Below are positions 34,985 through 46,657 of a stretch of DNA of 64,000 nt, in pieces. A model generated the notes under the pieces. The model saw only the letters and a list, made by a program, of their open reading frames with translations, did no database searches and was not told the origin of the DNA. Position numbers and translations under genes: made by a program. The DNA lies in NCBI GenBank assembly GCA_027924585.1, contig BSBM01000606.1:11165501-11229500 (forward strand), written 5' to 3'. This DNA comes from Larix kaempferi (Eukaryota; Streptophyta; Pinopsida; Pinales; Pinaceae). Positions within the stretch are counted from its first letter, which is position 1. Every line of letters begins with the position of its first letter.

Positions 34985-35700
34985 ATCTCTTGGATGTGGA
35001 TTCTCCACCTGCCTTTGAAATTGGTGAAGAAGCTCCAGATACAATGGATGATCAGGTCGACATTCAGGAGCCTCCTATTGACCCTCCGTCTCAGGAAGAC
35101 CACCCAGAGATATCTCTCCATGCTTTTGCTGGAACAACACCCCCCAAACAATGCGAGTCATGGGTTACTTCAAGAAGCTTCATCTTACAATACTTATTGA
35201 TTCTCATAGCACTCATAACTTCATTGACCCTCGGATCGCCAAACAAGGTGATTGTTTTGTCCATCCTTGCTCCAACTTTGAAGTCATGGTTGCCAATGGG
35301 GGCACCTTGCCTTGCAAAGGGAAGTGTCACAATGTGCATATCTCTATGGGAGATTATAACCTGCACTCTGACATGTTTTCCTTGACCTTAGGCATATGTG
35401 ATGTGGTTTTGGGTGCTCAATGGCTATGCACACTTGGCCCCATCTTATGTGATTTTGCTGAACTTTGGATGCAATTTTCACCCAACAGACAAAAACATAC
35501 ATTGACATTCTTAAAACCAGGGTCTCTCAGCATCATCAATTCACATCCAATGGTTAAAATTCTTAATAATAATTCACATGGTGTCATCGCTTAGCTCCAT
35601 TCCATTCAGATGCAATCTTCAACAGTCTCCACTACTCCTTTGGATCTACAACAAATTATGGATTGATATATAGGTGAACCAGTGGGATTTCCACCTTCAA
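34985..35700 (+). pseudogene. Gypsy B protease region
   Basis: 35151-35594 is open: LTILIDSHSTHNFIDPRIAK corresponds to the aspartic protease motif ILIDSGSTHNF, with the glycine of DSG changed to histidine, which should abolish cleavage. VVLGAQWLCTLGPILCDF is the second conserved block. Upstream 34990-35150 is the acidic linker after gag. Confidence 0.8.
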
Positions 35701-36473
35701 GACCATAGGACCATCGTATTCCTCTCCTTCCTCGAAGCATTCGTCCCAACATCAAGCCATATCGCTAGTCATTTCACCAAAAAACAGAGATTGAAATGCT
35801 CGTTCGGGACTTACTAAAGCAAGGTATTATTCGCCCAAGCACTAGTTCCTTTTCTTCACCAGTTATTCTTGTCCGCAAAAAAAATGGGTCATGGAGCCTT
35901 TGCATTGACTTCCGAGCACTTAATCACCTCACAATCAAGGATAGGTTTCCAATTCCTGTTGTTGATGAGCTTCTTGATGAGGTTCATGGTGCTAAATTTT
36001 TCTCCAAGTTGGATCTTCATTCTGGGTATCATCAAATTCGGGTTCATGAGGATGATATCCCTAAAACAGTTTTTCACACACATGATGGTCACTATGAGTT
36101 TTTGGTCATGCCCTTTGGCCTCACTAATGCTCCTTCCACAATCTAAGCCTTGATGAATAAAATATTCCGGCCCTACTTGCGAAAATTCATTGTGGTCTTC
36201 TTTGATGATATCCTCATCTATAGTAAAACATCATCTCCACACCAAACAATCTAAATGTGTTTTAGGACAGAAGGAAGTAGAGTATCTCGGGCACATTATT
36301 TTAGTACAATGGGTTCACGTGGATCCTGCCAAAATCACTGCCATGAACAATTGACTGTATCCTTAGACACTCAAGAGCCTTCGTAGTTTTTTGGGGTTCA
36401 CTTGTTACTACCACAAGTTTGCCAAGGATTACGGGAATATTGTAGCTCCATTAATTGCTCTATTGAAAAAGGA
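35701..36473 (+). pseudogene. Gypsy B reverse transcriptase, 5' part
   Basis: RT motifs in one long open part (35796-36146): [60 protein letters not shown] and [14 protein letters not shown]. The polymerase box [10 protein letters not shown] follows at about 36200. RT continues to [19 protein letters not shown] and ends at PLIALLKKD, where the giant LTR inserted. An in-frame TAA sits at 36144 and an indel near 36240. The catalytic aspartates are retained. Confidence 0.9.
36469..36473. repeat. 5-bp target duplication, left (AAGGA)
   Basis: Matches 40777-40781. Removing the insert and one copy restores the coding text LLKKDVCTWTPATK of Gypsy B. Confidence 0.95.
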
Positions 36474-37356
36474 TGTAATGTCCCTAAAACTGTAAAAATT
36501 TAAAAATTTTCCGTATACCTTTTTACTGCCTATTTAAGTAGATGTTTATTAAATTGACTTTAGCACTAGGAGGATAATTAGAAGGCTTTAATCTAATGAA
36601 GAAATTCATGGTTTATATTTCTGCTCATGACCCTACTGTATGATGTATCCACGATGGTTGGTTTCACTTTAGCAATTTTGCGGAAGTGGTGTAATTGAAT
36701 TTCGGTCTTTAAGAACCACATTGGATTTATGGTAATAAGATCAGGTTGTTTGATAGTCTCGACACTTGGTTAAAAACTCCCAAGCTCTATTATACTTGTA
36801 TCTGGATTATATGTTCTTCTTTTTAGGTGTTGTAATTATGTGCCCACTTTAAATTGAAATAGCTTAGCATGGATATATGTGAGTTACTGTATTTTAATGA
36901 TCTCTATATGGTTTGAGGGGATGGATTTGGTGGCGGTTGGATAGTCTTACTTAGCATTTCATGCTAAAGTCTTACTTCATTATGTTTTGTAGGTGATTCC
37001 TAAATACCATCTAAATCTACTTTCCAAATTCTAAAGTCTTTTGTAAGGGTTTAAGGATGTGGTTTTGATCCATATTAGAATGTAAATCCTACAATTGTGA
37101 ATGGAGTTTTACCACTATATGAAGTGGGTTAAAATTTGAATTGTAGTGGAATGGAAATGCATTTAATGTTTTAGCTATTCGAATGGGGGCCAGTTGTATG
37201 TAACCAAGGGTCTAAACCCTAAGGGTTTGTTTGTCCAAATGCAATATCGCATCACTTAGTTTTGAGGGGAAGGAAGGGTCATATACTTCTGGTGTTGGAA
37301 GCATCCATGGCAGAGCTTAACCTTCTATGCACCAGCTAGCATGGAGCCTTCAGAAG

Positions 37357-37512
37357 GTAATTACTGTACCCGGTCTTGTTTAAATAAATTCATGTAATAA
37401 TTGTGTTTGCTAGTTTGTAACGTCAATCGTTTTGGTGTTTGCTTGGCAGGGCTTCCGTGGTGAGTTTCGAGCTTGGCATGGGGCATTCGTAGCTTGGCAT
37501 TTGATGGGTAAG
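37357..37512 (+). other. Splice-site-like signals in giant solo LTR
   Basis: GTAA after GAAG at 37357, CTTGGCAG acceptor ending at 37449, second GTAAG donor at 37508. It parallels 417-590 in the first giant LTR (93 against 101 nt and 58 against 68 nt). Confidence 0.3.
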
Positions 37513-39259
37513 TCTGGCCTTTGCTAGCCATTTCCTCCCTTCAAACTAAAATTTACTATGGATTGTTTTCCCGGAAATTACAAATTTTGGGGAAGGGTTT
37601 CACCTTTGGAGTTTGGAATGTAATGTTTAGTTTTCTTATGCATGTCGTGGCTACTTCCTGTAGCATGTAATATTCCATAGTTTTGTTTTATAGCATGTAT
37701 GGTATTTTTGAGAGAGGGAGCGTTTAAATTTTGATCCTGGAAACTTTGATGTATGGCTATGCCTTTTGGGAAAACCCTATAATTAAAATGATATTCAATT
37801 TCTATTGGGTTGGTGGATATGGGTTAATACCCTGTCAGCTCTACACTTTGGCTCTGGGATTTTGGTAGTTTGAAATTTGGCCGAAGCATTGGGATTTAAA
37901 GCTCTGTATGTATTTATTTGTCTACTTTCCCAATGAATATGTGGCTTTGTAAGTTTCAGGTTTGGTTGATTTATGTGAAGTTCTTTGAGCTTGCCTTTTT
38001 CATTGAAGAAATGGAGTTCGATTTTAAACTTATCATATTTCCTAGAGCCTATGTATTTAAATTCTTGCTATTTGTCTGGGTTTATAATTTTTGTAACGAA
38101 GCTCACTATGGATTAAAATGTTTGTTTAAATTACTAAAGGGAAAATCCCTAGCTGGATTATGCATCATTTTTACTCATACCTCTGTATATGAAATTGATT
38201 TCCTTCTGCAATGTAAATTTTAATGTTTACAGTTGATATTATTGTGATTCTAATGGGGAACGAGACATAGCTGAGGTAGAGAATGATGCCCCTGTGTTTT
38301 TAGCTAAACATTGGGAGATGAAAACTTGACTATGGAGAAAATTTTGATTTCAAGATAGGGAAAAAATGTAGGTACTGATTTCTTGGTTTAATTTTCTTAA
38401 GTGGCTTTATAACCCATCCCTAGCGTTGATAATGAAATCATGTTAGTCCTTTTATTGGTTATGCATTTATGGTCTTGAATATTTTGATGGAGAGGCAAAG
38501 ATCCACGCTAGTATGATCTTTGTAATGAAGCTTATTTGATGATAAAGGGTAGGGAAATTTGATCCTGTAACTCTTAGTTTTAAATTTCTATAACTTGGGA
38601 AATGCTAGATGAGTTATTTAGCCTGTGTAAGGCATCTTTGATTTATAAAGTTTGAAACGATGTTTAAATTTCTTTTAGTGTAATTTTTTTTATCTTAGAT
38701 TTAAAAGGCTTCCACGAACTCTTGTCTGAGAGATTTGAAAATAAAGGTGTGTATGCAAAGTGTCAGTATTTTAATGTTTTAATTTTAAGCAAGGCATGAA
38801 ATCATGTAAGTTTGAGAAATGCGTTCTGTGCCATTGCTTGACAATGATTTTGGTTATGAAATTTTTATTTTAATTTACACTATGATCTTGATTAATTTTA
38901 GGATAAGGGCTTCATATTTGAAGCTGGAATCTAAGTAAAGCAAATCGATCTCTATAGGAGATGATTTTGCTGTAATTACTGTGTAGGAAGAATGCTTATA
39001 AATGTTTATTCAGCTAACTAGGGTTTAAAGTTTTCAACCAACATTAACTTTTGAACTAAAAAGAATACTAAGGAGAGCCAATGCCATACGCCCTTGCTCT
39101 TGATTAAATAACTACTGCTAGATTACCATAAAGGAGAAATACTTGGCATAATTAAATTTCTAACCTTAATAGCTTAAAACAAATTTAAAAAGAACCTAAG
39201 ATTAACTCATACATGGATAGTTGCAACTAGATGCTGCTGCTAGTACAACTTGCACACCT

Positions 39260-39661
39260 TCAGACACTAATTAATGTAAACAAGTATGTATTGATATGGC
39301 TGACCTGTAGGGTAATTGAACCGAATGACTTTGGGACTACCACGTTCTTCCCAACCGTGACCTTGAACCATTCCTCATTCACTAATGGATCCCCCCGAGG
39401 TAGTTCCAACATGCAATAGGACAATAGAGGACCTAGGGCATATTGCTGATGCAATTCAGTTCTTGAAAATAAAAAGGCTCTTTCAGTTTCTGTGGAAAGT
39501 TCTCTTCTCTCACCATAGAATAATGATGGGAAGAAAAGATTCCCTTCACTTGGGAATTGTCCTTTATATAGGTGAACTTTGGAATATAGCTGTTGAGTTA
39601 ATAATAATATTTTTAATATTAACTCTAGATTTGTTTTAGTTTTGAATTGTAATAAATGCAA
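39260..39661 (-). other. Open stretch in giant LTR, not a confirmed gene
   Basis: A 133-codon minus-strand frame. Part of it (ELPRGDPLVNEEWFKVTVGK) overlaps the block best conserved between the two giant LTRs (39320-39420 against 2660-2780), but the other copy has a stop in the matching frame. No domain is recognised; DNA-level conservation is the likelier explanation. Confidence 0.2.
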
Positions 39662-40179
39662 AGAATATTTTATTTAAATTCTTTACTCCTAGTTAATCTA
39701 GGACTTTTTAACTTGTTCCTTTATGATTTGTTTTAAAGGGCCTTTATATTTTATTTACTATGTGTTTCCATAAATTTGGATCGCAATCTTTTCTATATAT
39801 ATATACCATAAATAAATATCCTATGCATATATTTTTTGCATACTTTTTTTGCATAATTCGTATATAATATAATTTATATCTTATGCATAGATTTCATGCA
39901 TATTACTTATACGTAAGTGAGACTTCTTTTATAAATAATAAACTTGATTATTTATTTAATTAAATCACATAACAATCCTTTGATAATTATTTAATACATG
40001 GTCCAATTCTTTGGACAAGGTCTTTTGGTAAGTTTGGATATTTGGCTAGGCTAGGTGACTCTAGGTCCCTCTTGCATGTTGGATTCCCTCATTTAACATG
40101 GTAGTTTCTGCAGTCCTTGATGAGAGATAAAAATGATTCATTTAACCAATCTAAATAATTGTGATTAGTAGGAGTTCTA

Positions 40180-40745
40180 TTCAGATTCTTCTCGACTCAA
40201 CACTTTCAAGATCAAGTAACCCCAAGTGCTCTTCAGATCTTTGGCTCAACACTCTCACATGGGCGTTACTCTAGTGCAATTCGAGAGCAACCCGCTCAAC
40301 ACCAGTACTAGAATGTGGTTGTGAAGCACATATAGAATGTACAAATGGCATCAGATCCAATATTCATTATCAAGCTTGGAGTGCTCCACAGCTTATGCAC
40401 AACACTCTATGTACATCGGGGCTTATGCCCAGTACATAGGTCATCCATGTGTTCCAGAGTCCACGCTCACACATCATAAAAATCAATCATGTATATCATA
40501 ACTCTACACAGTATGTAACACAAATCATCTCAGTATATTAGGGTTTGTACCCAAATCTCTTAATAAAACATAAATCAAATACATTGGGGATTTCTTCCCA
40601 TTATATAACAATATCTTGCATCAGTCAAGGTCCATGCCCAAATCTGTATATCTATAAAAGAAATGAATCATGTGCATTGGGGCTTACGCCCAGTATAACA
40701 AAATAAATCATATGTGTTGGGGCTTTAAGCCCAGTATATAACATC
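40180..40745. repeat. Short motif strings near giant LTR 3' end
   Basis: First 'agat-ctt-ggctcaacact' motifs (40190-40300), then about six copies of 'attggggcttatgcccagta' at 40420-40740. Several copies form small stems (gggcttacgccc, ggctttaagcc). Confidence 0.6.
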
Positions 40746-40776
40746 AATATAGTCAGTCAAAATTCAGGATATTACA

Positions 40777-40781
40777 AAGGA
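40777..40781. repeat. 5-bp target duplication, right (AAGGA)
   Basis: Pairs with 36469-36473. Confidence 0.95.
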
Positions 40782-42083
40782 TGTTTGTACATGGACACCT
40801 GCTACTAAGTGTGCATTTTCCAAACTGAATCAAGCTATGTGTACTATAGTTTTTCTAGAGCTATGCCAAATTTTTCCAAGCCCTTCACTATTGAGAGTGA
40901 TCCTTGTGGCAATGGACTTGGTTTTGTTCTCTTTCAATATGAACACCTCATTGCGTTCACCAACAAATCCCTTTGAGGTAAGAATTTAGCTGCCTCTACA
41001 TATGAGAATGAAATGATGGCTATTTTGCATGCAATCCAGAAGTGGTGACCATACCTATAAGGGAATCATTTCTGCATAAAAAACGATCACCAGAGTTTGA
41101 AATATTTCTTGGAACACCATGTATCCTCCCCAGCACAACAGAAATGGGTTAGCAAACTCATGGGTTATGACTATGAGATCACTTACAAGAAGGGTAAGGA
41201 CAATATTGTGGCAGATGCTCTTTCTTGCACATTTGATGACCACGGTTCTCTTTTAGCTATTTCCATGCCTGTTCCAAATTGGTTTCAATCTATTCAACAG
41301 GGCTATGTCAATGACTCTTGATTATCTCAAATCATCAAACGCTTGGCCAACAACCCTTTTGTTGTACAACACTACTCTTGGGATGGTGCTTCCCTGAGAT
41401 ACAAGGGTCGTCTCGTGCTTCCTCAGAGCACAGATCTTCAATAGATTGTCTTCTATGAACTCCATGCTTCTCCATTTGCAGGGCACTCTGGGTTCCTCAA
41501 AATGTATGAGCGGGAACGACGTAACTTCTTTTGGCAGGGAATGAAAAGGACAATTCAATAGATGGTGGATGAATGTGATACCTTCCAGCGCAATAAGGGT
41601 GAAATGACACTCTTTCCAGGATTTCTCTAACCCTTTCCCATACCTACACGGATTTGGACAAATATTTCTATGGATTTCATTGAAGGTCTCCCTAAATATG
41701 GCTGAAAGAAAATGATTTTGGTTGTGGTTGATCGCCTTTCCAAATATAGTCATTTTTGTGCTGTCATCCATCCCTATACAACCTTCTTAGTCACTCAAAT
41801 TTTCCTAGACCAAATCTTTCGCCTTCATGGAATCCCTTCTTCCATTGTCTCAGATTGTGATGCAACTTTCACTAGTCGGTTTTGGAAAGAATTATTTCAC
41901 CACACTGGCACCAAACTAAAGATGAGTTCAGGGTATCACCCACAAAAAGATGGTCAGATTGAAATTATAAATAAATGCTTGGAAAATTATCTTCGTTGCT
42001 TCAGCTCTGAACAACAACATCAGTGGGCAAAGTGGCTCCCTCTAGCTGAATGGTGGTACAATACATCTTACCAAACTCCCTCT
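40782..42083 (+). pseudogene. Gypsy B RNase H and integrase
   Basis: Continues from 36473. RNase H: FTIESDPCGNGLGFVLFQ, ASTYENEMMAILHAIQKW, then KNDHQSLKYFLEHHVSSPAQ and DYEITYKKGKDNIVADALS. Integrase: HASPFAGHSGFLKMYERERR for the H2C2 region, catalytic positions in ISMDFIEGLPK, IVSDCDATFTSRFW and the E of QIEIINKCLENYL. The usual DG/QTDG context is kept. Several stops (near 40978, 41047, 41321, 41442, 41561) break it. Coding stops abruptly at 42083, where the 3' LTR begins, so the post-integrase region is gone. Confidence 0.9.
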
Positions 42084-42455
42084 AGGAACCCATGTCAACC
42101 CTTCTCTTTACTTTTTTAGTATATTGTTGTTGGACGCATATGCTTTGTAACTCGTCTCGTAGTATTTGTTGATCCATAGTTTATATTATCGTTGTTGGAC
42201 GCATATGCTTTGTAAGTCGTCCTGTAGTATTTTTTGATCCATAGTTTGTACTAGCCCATGGTTTTGACCCATAGTATTGGCACCTAGACTTAGTATATAA
42301 GTTTGTGTTGATTTTAATGAAGGAACCATGAAGTTATTTTGTATTGAGCTTGCTCAAAGGAGGTTGCCCCCTCGAAGTGGCAAGCGATCAATAAAAATAT
42401 TGTGTGATGTCATATATCGTGTATTTCATCAATTAATTGTTGCAGGTTCTTCACA
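42084..42455 (+). mobile_element. Gypsy B 3' LTR
   Basis: Matches the 5' LTR from its fourth base on (taggaacccatgtcaaccc) through TTCTTCACA. It is joined directly to integrase codons, with no polypurine tract. Confidence 0.85.
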
Positions 42456-44867
42456 AGTACCTCTACCTACACTTAAACACTCATGGTTACTCCACTTTAC
42501 TCTTTATTCACATTATTCTCTATGCCCCAACCTTAGCTTTAGGTAGTTGATTACTACAACCATGGAATAATGAAATGATTAGAATTAATAGCATAGTCTC
42601 AATGCAAGGAAGACCAAAAGGAAACAAGCAAGCAAACAACAAAATTAGTGTTCTCTATCATCATAGCAATGTTACTATTTTTTCTAGTTAGTTAAAAGTC
42701 TTACCAACCTTGCCTTGATTTGTCCATCGGCTGAATTATAAGGTGTTTCCTTCATGGCATATAGTCTCAATTTATTGTCGAGTATTTCAGTCACAATATT
42801 CCCCATTCAATCTTCTCTTTAATCTGTTTCAATTACCCAAGTTATTACCGTCAATATATTTTACAATACATATATTTTATAATGCTTTTAATTGTAGGAG
42901 TTGTTATCAATGATGTATCAACCTTATGTGGTAGCAATTATGATAGGTACTAGGGGAAAACCTTATACTGGTCTATATTCCAAAATTTCACTTGGTTTAG
43001 ATGAGTATTAAGAGGATTATTTAAAATTATGAGAAATTTGCAACTATGGTTAATGTTATTGGGATATAGATCATGTAATAATGATTTACTATATGTTGAT
43101 AACCCCAAAATATATATAAATTATTATGGTTTTTTTCACAATTTCACCGTTCTTAAAAACACATATACTATGAGTACTAAGAGGATTATTCAAAATCATA
43201 AAAAAATTACAATTATGACGAATGTTATTGAGATATAAGCCATACATTAATGATTTACTCTAGGTTGGTAGTCTCAAAATGGATATAAATTATCATTGTT
43301 GTTATGGGTCTAAGCAACTAAGATAAATTACATTATAAAACTTTTTGGGATTGTACCATAATTAACTATAGCCAAATCCAAGATCGAGAACTCAAGGAAA
43401 TCTATACGTAACAAACAAAAGAGATCCAATTTCATGCATTAATTCTCTAAAGGGAAAGGATTTCTCAAGAGAAAAAGTGGCAAAGAAGGGTAATTCCCTT
43501 CTTATTTTTTTGTGAGATGAAAGGGAAGAGTTGTGGTTGGATCAAGGTCAATTGTGTTGCAAGTAGTCCAAGTGTAAGAAATTGATGTAGAAATTGTTAT
43601 GTTTGGAGCATTGTGGATTGGGTCAAGTGTGTAATATTTTAGCCACAATGGTCCATGATCCCTAAGATTCTGTAGTAGATGTCCATGGTTAGCATCTAGA
43701 AATCACATCGTTGCAACTAGGTGGTGGTTAAATTTCCATGAAAGATAAGTGTTTAGTCCTTTTATTTTATATTTACTAATATTACGAATTATTATAAGGA
43801 TTAGTGTTGCAAATGAATAGCAAGCATTATCATAAAAAAATATGATAGATATGCATGCCTACTTCATTAAATCATTATACCATTAAGTTAGTGAAACACT
43901 ATACCATAATCATGTTATGTAAGCATGAACCCATGTCCACTTTCCTCATTTAAGGAGGTAACCTCTCATTGAGAAAATGATCCAATATAATATAAACACA
44001 ATATTTGACAAATTATGAGGAATCAATCCTTATTTCTAGATAGATAGCAAACTTAAACCGTAACAATTATTGGCCTCTACCTTAATGAATAAGCTATATT
44101 ACATGATAACTATACAATGAGCTTTAATAATAGCTGACACAATGAATCCACAAATAATAACACATTAAGTACTATACCTATGACATCCATCATAGTCTAA
44201 GGTGAGAAGTATGCGTGTTTCCTTTAATGCTAAGAGCAAAGTAGTCCAATAAGTGTTTCAATAAGAGGATCCTCCATAGGTTTAATGAGTGATTCTCTCC
44301 ATACTAACAATGTAGTCATCCCAAATCCTAAGAACTAGTGCCACACTAGGTGATAATGAATATTTTTAAGAAATGGGTACATAAGCTCAACTCAGGTCCG
44401 ATGTGTGAGTGTGTTGGCTCTAGACTAATGACACCTAACATTAATCAATGGTTGAGTATTTTGTTGAAGATGCTTGCATTAGTCATATCGATCAAAGTAT
44501 CTTTCCACCGAGATGCGAGAACCATTCCTAACCAAAGTATCATCTACATAGTTATCATCTACATAGTTGCAAAATGTCAATCGTGAATTTGGAAAAAACA
44601 CTGCAAACTAGAAACTTACAGACATAACATGTCAGCCACTTCATATGGAAGACTATATTAATCAAAGAAAAGTTTGAAGTAGACATATTCTCATTAATAA
44701 CAATTGTCCATTTCAAGTTTCCTCTAAATGAGACCAATGAAATATGTATCTTGTATATTCCTCTTTAATATATCTCTAAATTTGTGTAGTTTTTGTACTC
44801 ATTTATCTATAAGAAGTAATTGTATATGAAAACTAATTAATGGTTTCAACCAGGTTGGCATTAGATT
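42456..44867. other. AT-rich stretch, no gene seen
   Basis: It holds an imperfect direct repeat (43001-43310) and a 17-bp repeat near 44538-44572 ('atcatctacatagtt'). No TE or gene motif is recognised. Confidence 0.5.
43001..43310. repeat. Imperfect direct repeat, about 169-bp spacing
   Basis: 'atgagtattaagaggattat' at 43001 against 'tgagtactaagaggattat' at 43171, followed by 'gttattg-gatata' and 'atgatttact' in both. Confidence 0.75.
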
Positions 44868-45049
44868 TACGTTTTCACAATGTTTTTTTAAATAGGCTAA
44901 AATCTTGAAAGATCAAATTCCCTATGATCGGCGAGCAAAGAAAAAATACGCGAGGCCGTTCTAGGAAAACGATGCAGGATGTTGAAACTGAAATACCCTT
45001 TGACCACGTTACAAACTCAAATAATCCCAACACAGGTGACCCTCGGAAA

Positions 45050-45166
45050 GCTAACTGCTGATTATGCCCATCCAACGGGTATGCAGAAAAGTCAACATCT
45101 CAACAGTTTGTTGACGCATGTTGACTTTTCTGCATACCGGTTGGATGGTCAGAATTAGCAATTGGG
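45050..45166. repeat. Imperfect inverted repeat, ~49-bp arms
   Basis: Arms 45050-45098 and 45118-45166 with a 19-nt loop. The inner ~33 bp pair almost perfectly (gtatgcagaaaagtcaacat against atgttgacttttctgcatac). Only the left arm is well conserved in segment S copy 1. Confidence 0.85.
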
Positions 45167-45536
45167 ATAAGCTCAATTCAGGGTTTCACTTCAATTGATA
45201 GATGGGTGTTTATATTTAAGAATTTTGGGTAGAGTAGTAAGTATTTTATTTTAAATTGTAGGAAGATGATGTAATTGTGTTGTCTAAAAAATAGTAATTG
45301 ATGCATAAACAACTTGTAGCTGATGCACCTACAAGTTGACAAAGCAATGACCTATCATGATAGTGGCCTATCATATTCCCCACAAATTGACAAAGTGAGT
45401 TATCAGAGCAATGTTTTTTTTTAACTACAGGGATCCTAAATTTTTATTTGACGGGCTGAGTGAGAAATTCTGTTGAGTGCAAAATTACGGATGAGTTAAT
45501 GTTAAAGTTAAGGCGAACTTTTCAGTGGGCACATGA

Positions 45537-45953
45537 TTGGATATAAAGCTCCCTCTTGTGATTGTATGTAAAGCTCAGCCTAGAAGTGTTAAAAACATTT
45601 CCCGTCATTCAGATTATTGTTATTCAATTTCTGTAGTTTCCAGTGATGAACTTTTGCCCTATACCTTCTCCTACAAACGATCGTTGCAACTTGATCGTTG
45701 CCAAGATATCAGTGATCTATTCACTGATAAGCTGATTAGATATGTCTCTTACGGTACCTGTAATAGTAATTTAATTAATGAAATCAATCAGCTAGTAAGA
45801 ATGCTAATATATTTCCCCACAAATTGTTTCTGCATGGTCGGTAAAATCGGCTTTGGACAAGACTTTGCAACAAGGTACAATTATCAACCAAAACAACAAT
45901 ATGGATCCCCACTCGTTACAGACAGTGTAGGGCACGTTGCTTCTCTCGTGTAA
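45537..45953 (+). other. 138-codon open stretch in segment S, doubtful gene
   Basis: Longest open frame in segment S copy 2. The matching part of copy 1 (11930-12000) keeps the frame for about 25 codons, then has a stop. No start context, domain or intron structure is convincing. I record it because it is long for such AT-rich DNA. Confidence 0.15.
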
Positions 45954-46657
45954 TTTCAAAGGACGATGTCAACAGAATCGGTCGCGATGATGAATAATTA
46001 GAAACAGTGTTCACGGACTGGATTGAATTGTCATGCACTAAATGTACATCCATTTTATTGTACTACCACATTTTATTATAATAAGCTCTAGTCGAATCCA
46101 CTATCGTCGTGAAGAATGTGAAAGGCGTAAGTTTATGTCTCACACTGTAACATGCATTCATTGTCGAAGATTATAAAAGCAAAAATGAAATTGAAGATGC
46201 CAATGTCCTTGTTATTTTATTGATCGAAATTATTATTTATCTATGTTAAGTACAGATTCTCACCATTGACATAGATTAAAAAGATATTCACGAAAATTCG
46301 AATGAAGATGAGGCCATGACTGGTAGTGTTTTTAGGGTTTAATGGGGGACATGTTTGAGGCTGAATGACGGGCTAATTTTCTTGGTATGAGGCAACCTAC
46401 CCGACAGTTTTCAATGGACGTGGGTCAACTCATTGTCACTCGTTCTATTTGGCCTCCGATGCCTCTTGGGGGTTCTGTGAACATATGAATGGTAGTTGGG
46501 TACCGGATACCTGGTAGAGCTCCTCGGAAAAAGATCTTACTATTTTGGTGGATATGATATCTTATTCATGGTATTTTGTTCTTATCCTTGGTAATGGGTG
46601 ACTGTCAGGTTTTGTTTCCCATTACTGTCGGTTTTTAGTTTTTTTAGATAGGGTGGG

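Larger units (their letters stand above)
36474..40776. mobile_element. Giant solo LTR, 4303 bp
   Basis: Starts TGTAATGTCCC, ends GGATATTACA, with perfect AAGGA duplication and an empty site confirmed by restored reading frame. No gag or pol, primer site or polypurine tract is inside, and no internal LTR pair is seen, so it is best read as a solo LTR left by recombination between two LTRs. It carries splice-like signals (37357-37512), antisense open sequence (39260-39661), motif strings near the 3' end and short hairpins of the form GGGC-NNNN-GCCC. Autonomous-like coding capacity is absent. A non-autonomous element without LTRs is less likely because termini and 5-bp duplication are LTR-type. 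Confidence 0.88.
32816..42455 (+). mobile_element. Ty3/Gypsy element with 377-bp LTRs (Gypsy B)
   Basis: 5' LTR, iMet primer site, gag, protease, RT, (4.3 kb solo LTR insertion), RNase H, integrase, 3' LTR. Without the insertion it is about 5.3 kb. Short LTRs, an iMet primer site and the compact size fit a Reina-like chromovirus, but the C-terminus where the chromodomain would lie is deleted. Comparing the LTRs by eye gives roughly 35 differences in about 374 bp, so it is much older than Copia A. No clean 5-bp target duplication is seen (ggtag against agtac). Confidence 0.9.
44868..46292. repeat. Segment S, copy 2 (nearly uninterrupted)
   Basis: Same-strand counterpart of the four pieces at 4065-25555. 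It lacks the LINE A, Gypsy A and SINE insertions, so it shows the pre-insertion arrangement. It ends where LINE B begins. It may be an older non-autonomous element or a segmental duplication; no termini are recognised. Confidence 0.75.

Noticed and set aside
45537-45953. Faint resemblance of DELLPYTFSYKRSL to a protease propeptide motif
   Set aside because: Only a few residues match and there is no continuation; the other segment S copy has a stop. Not enough for a gene call.
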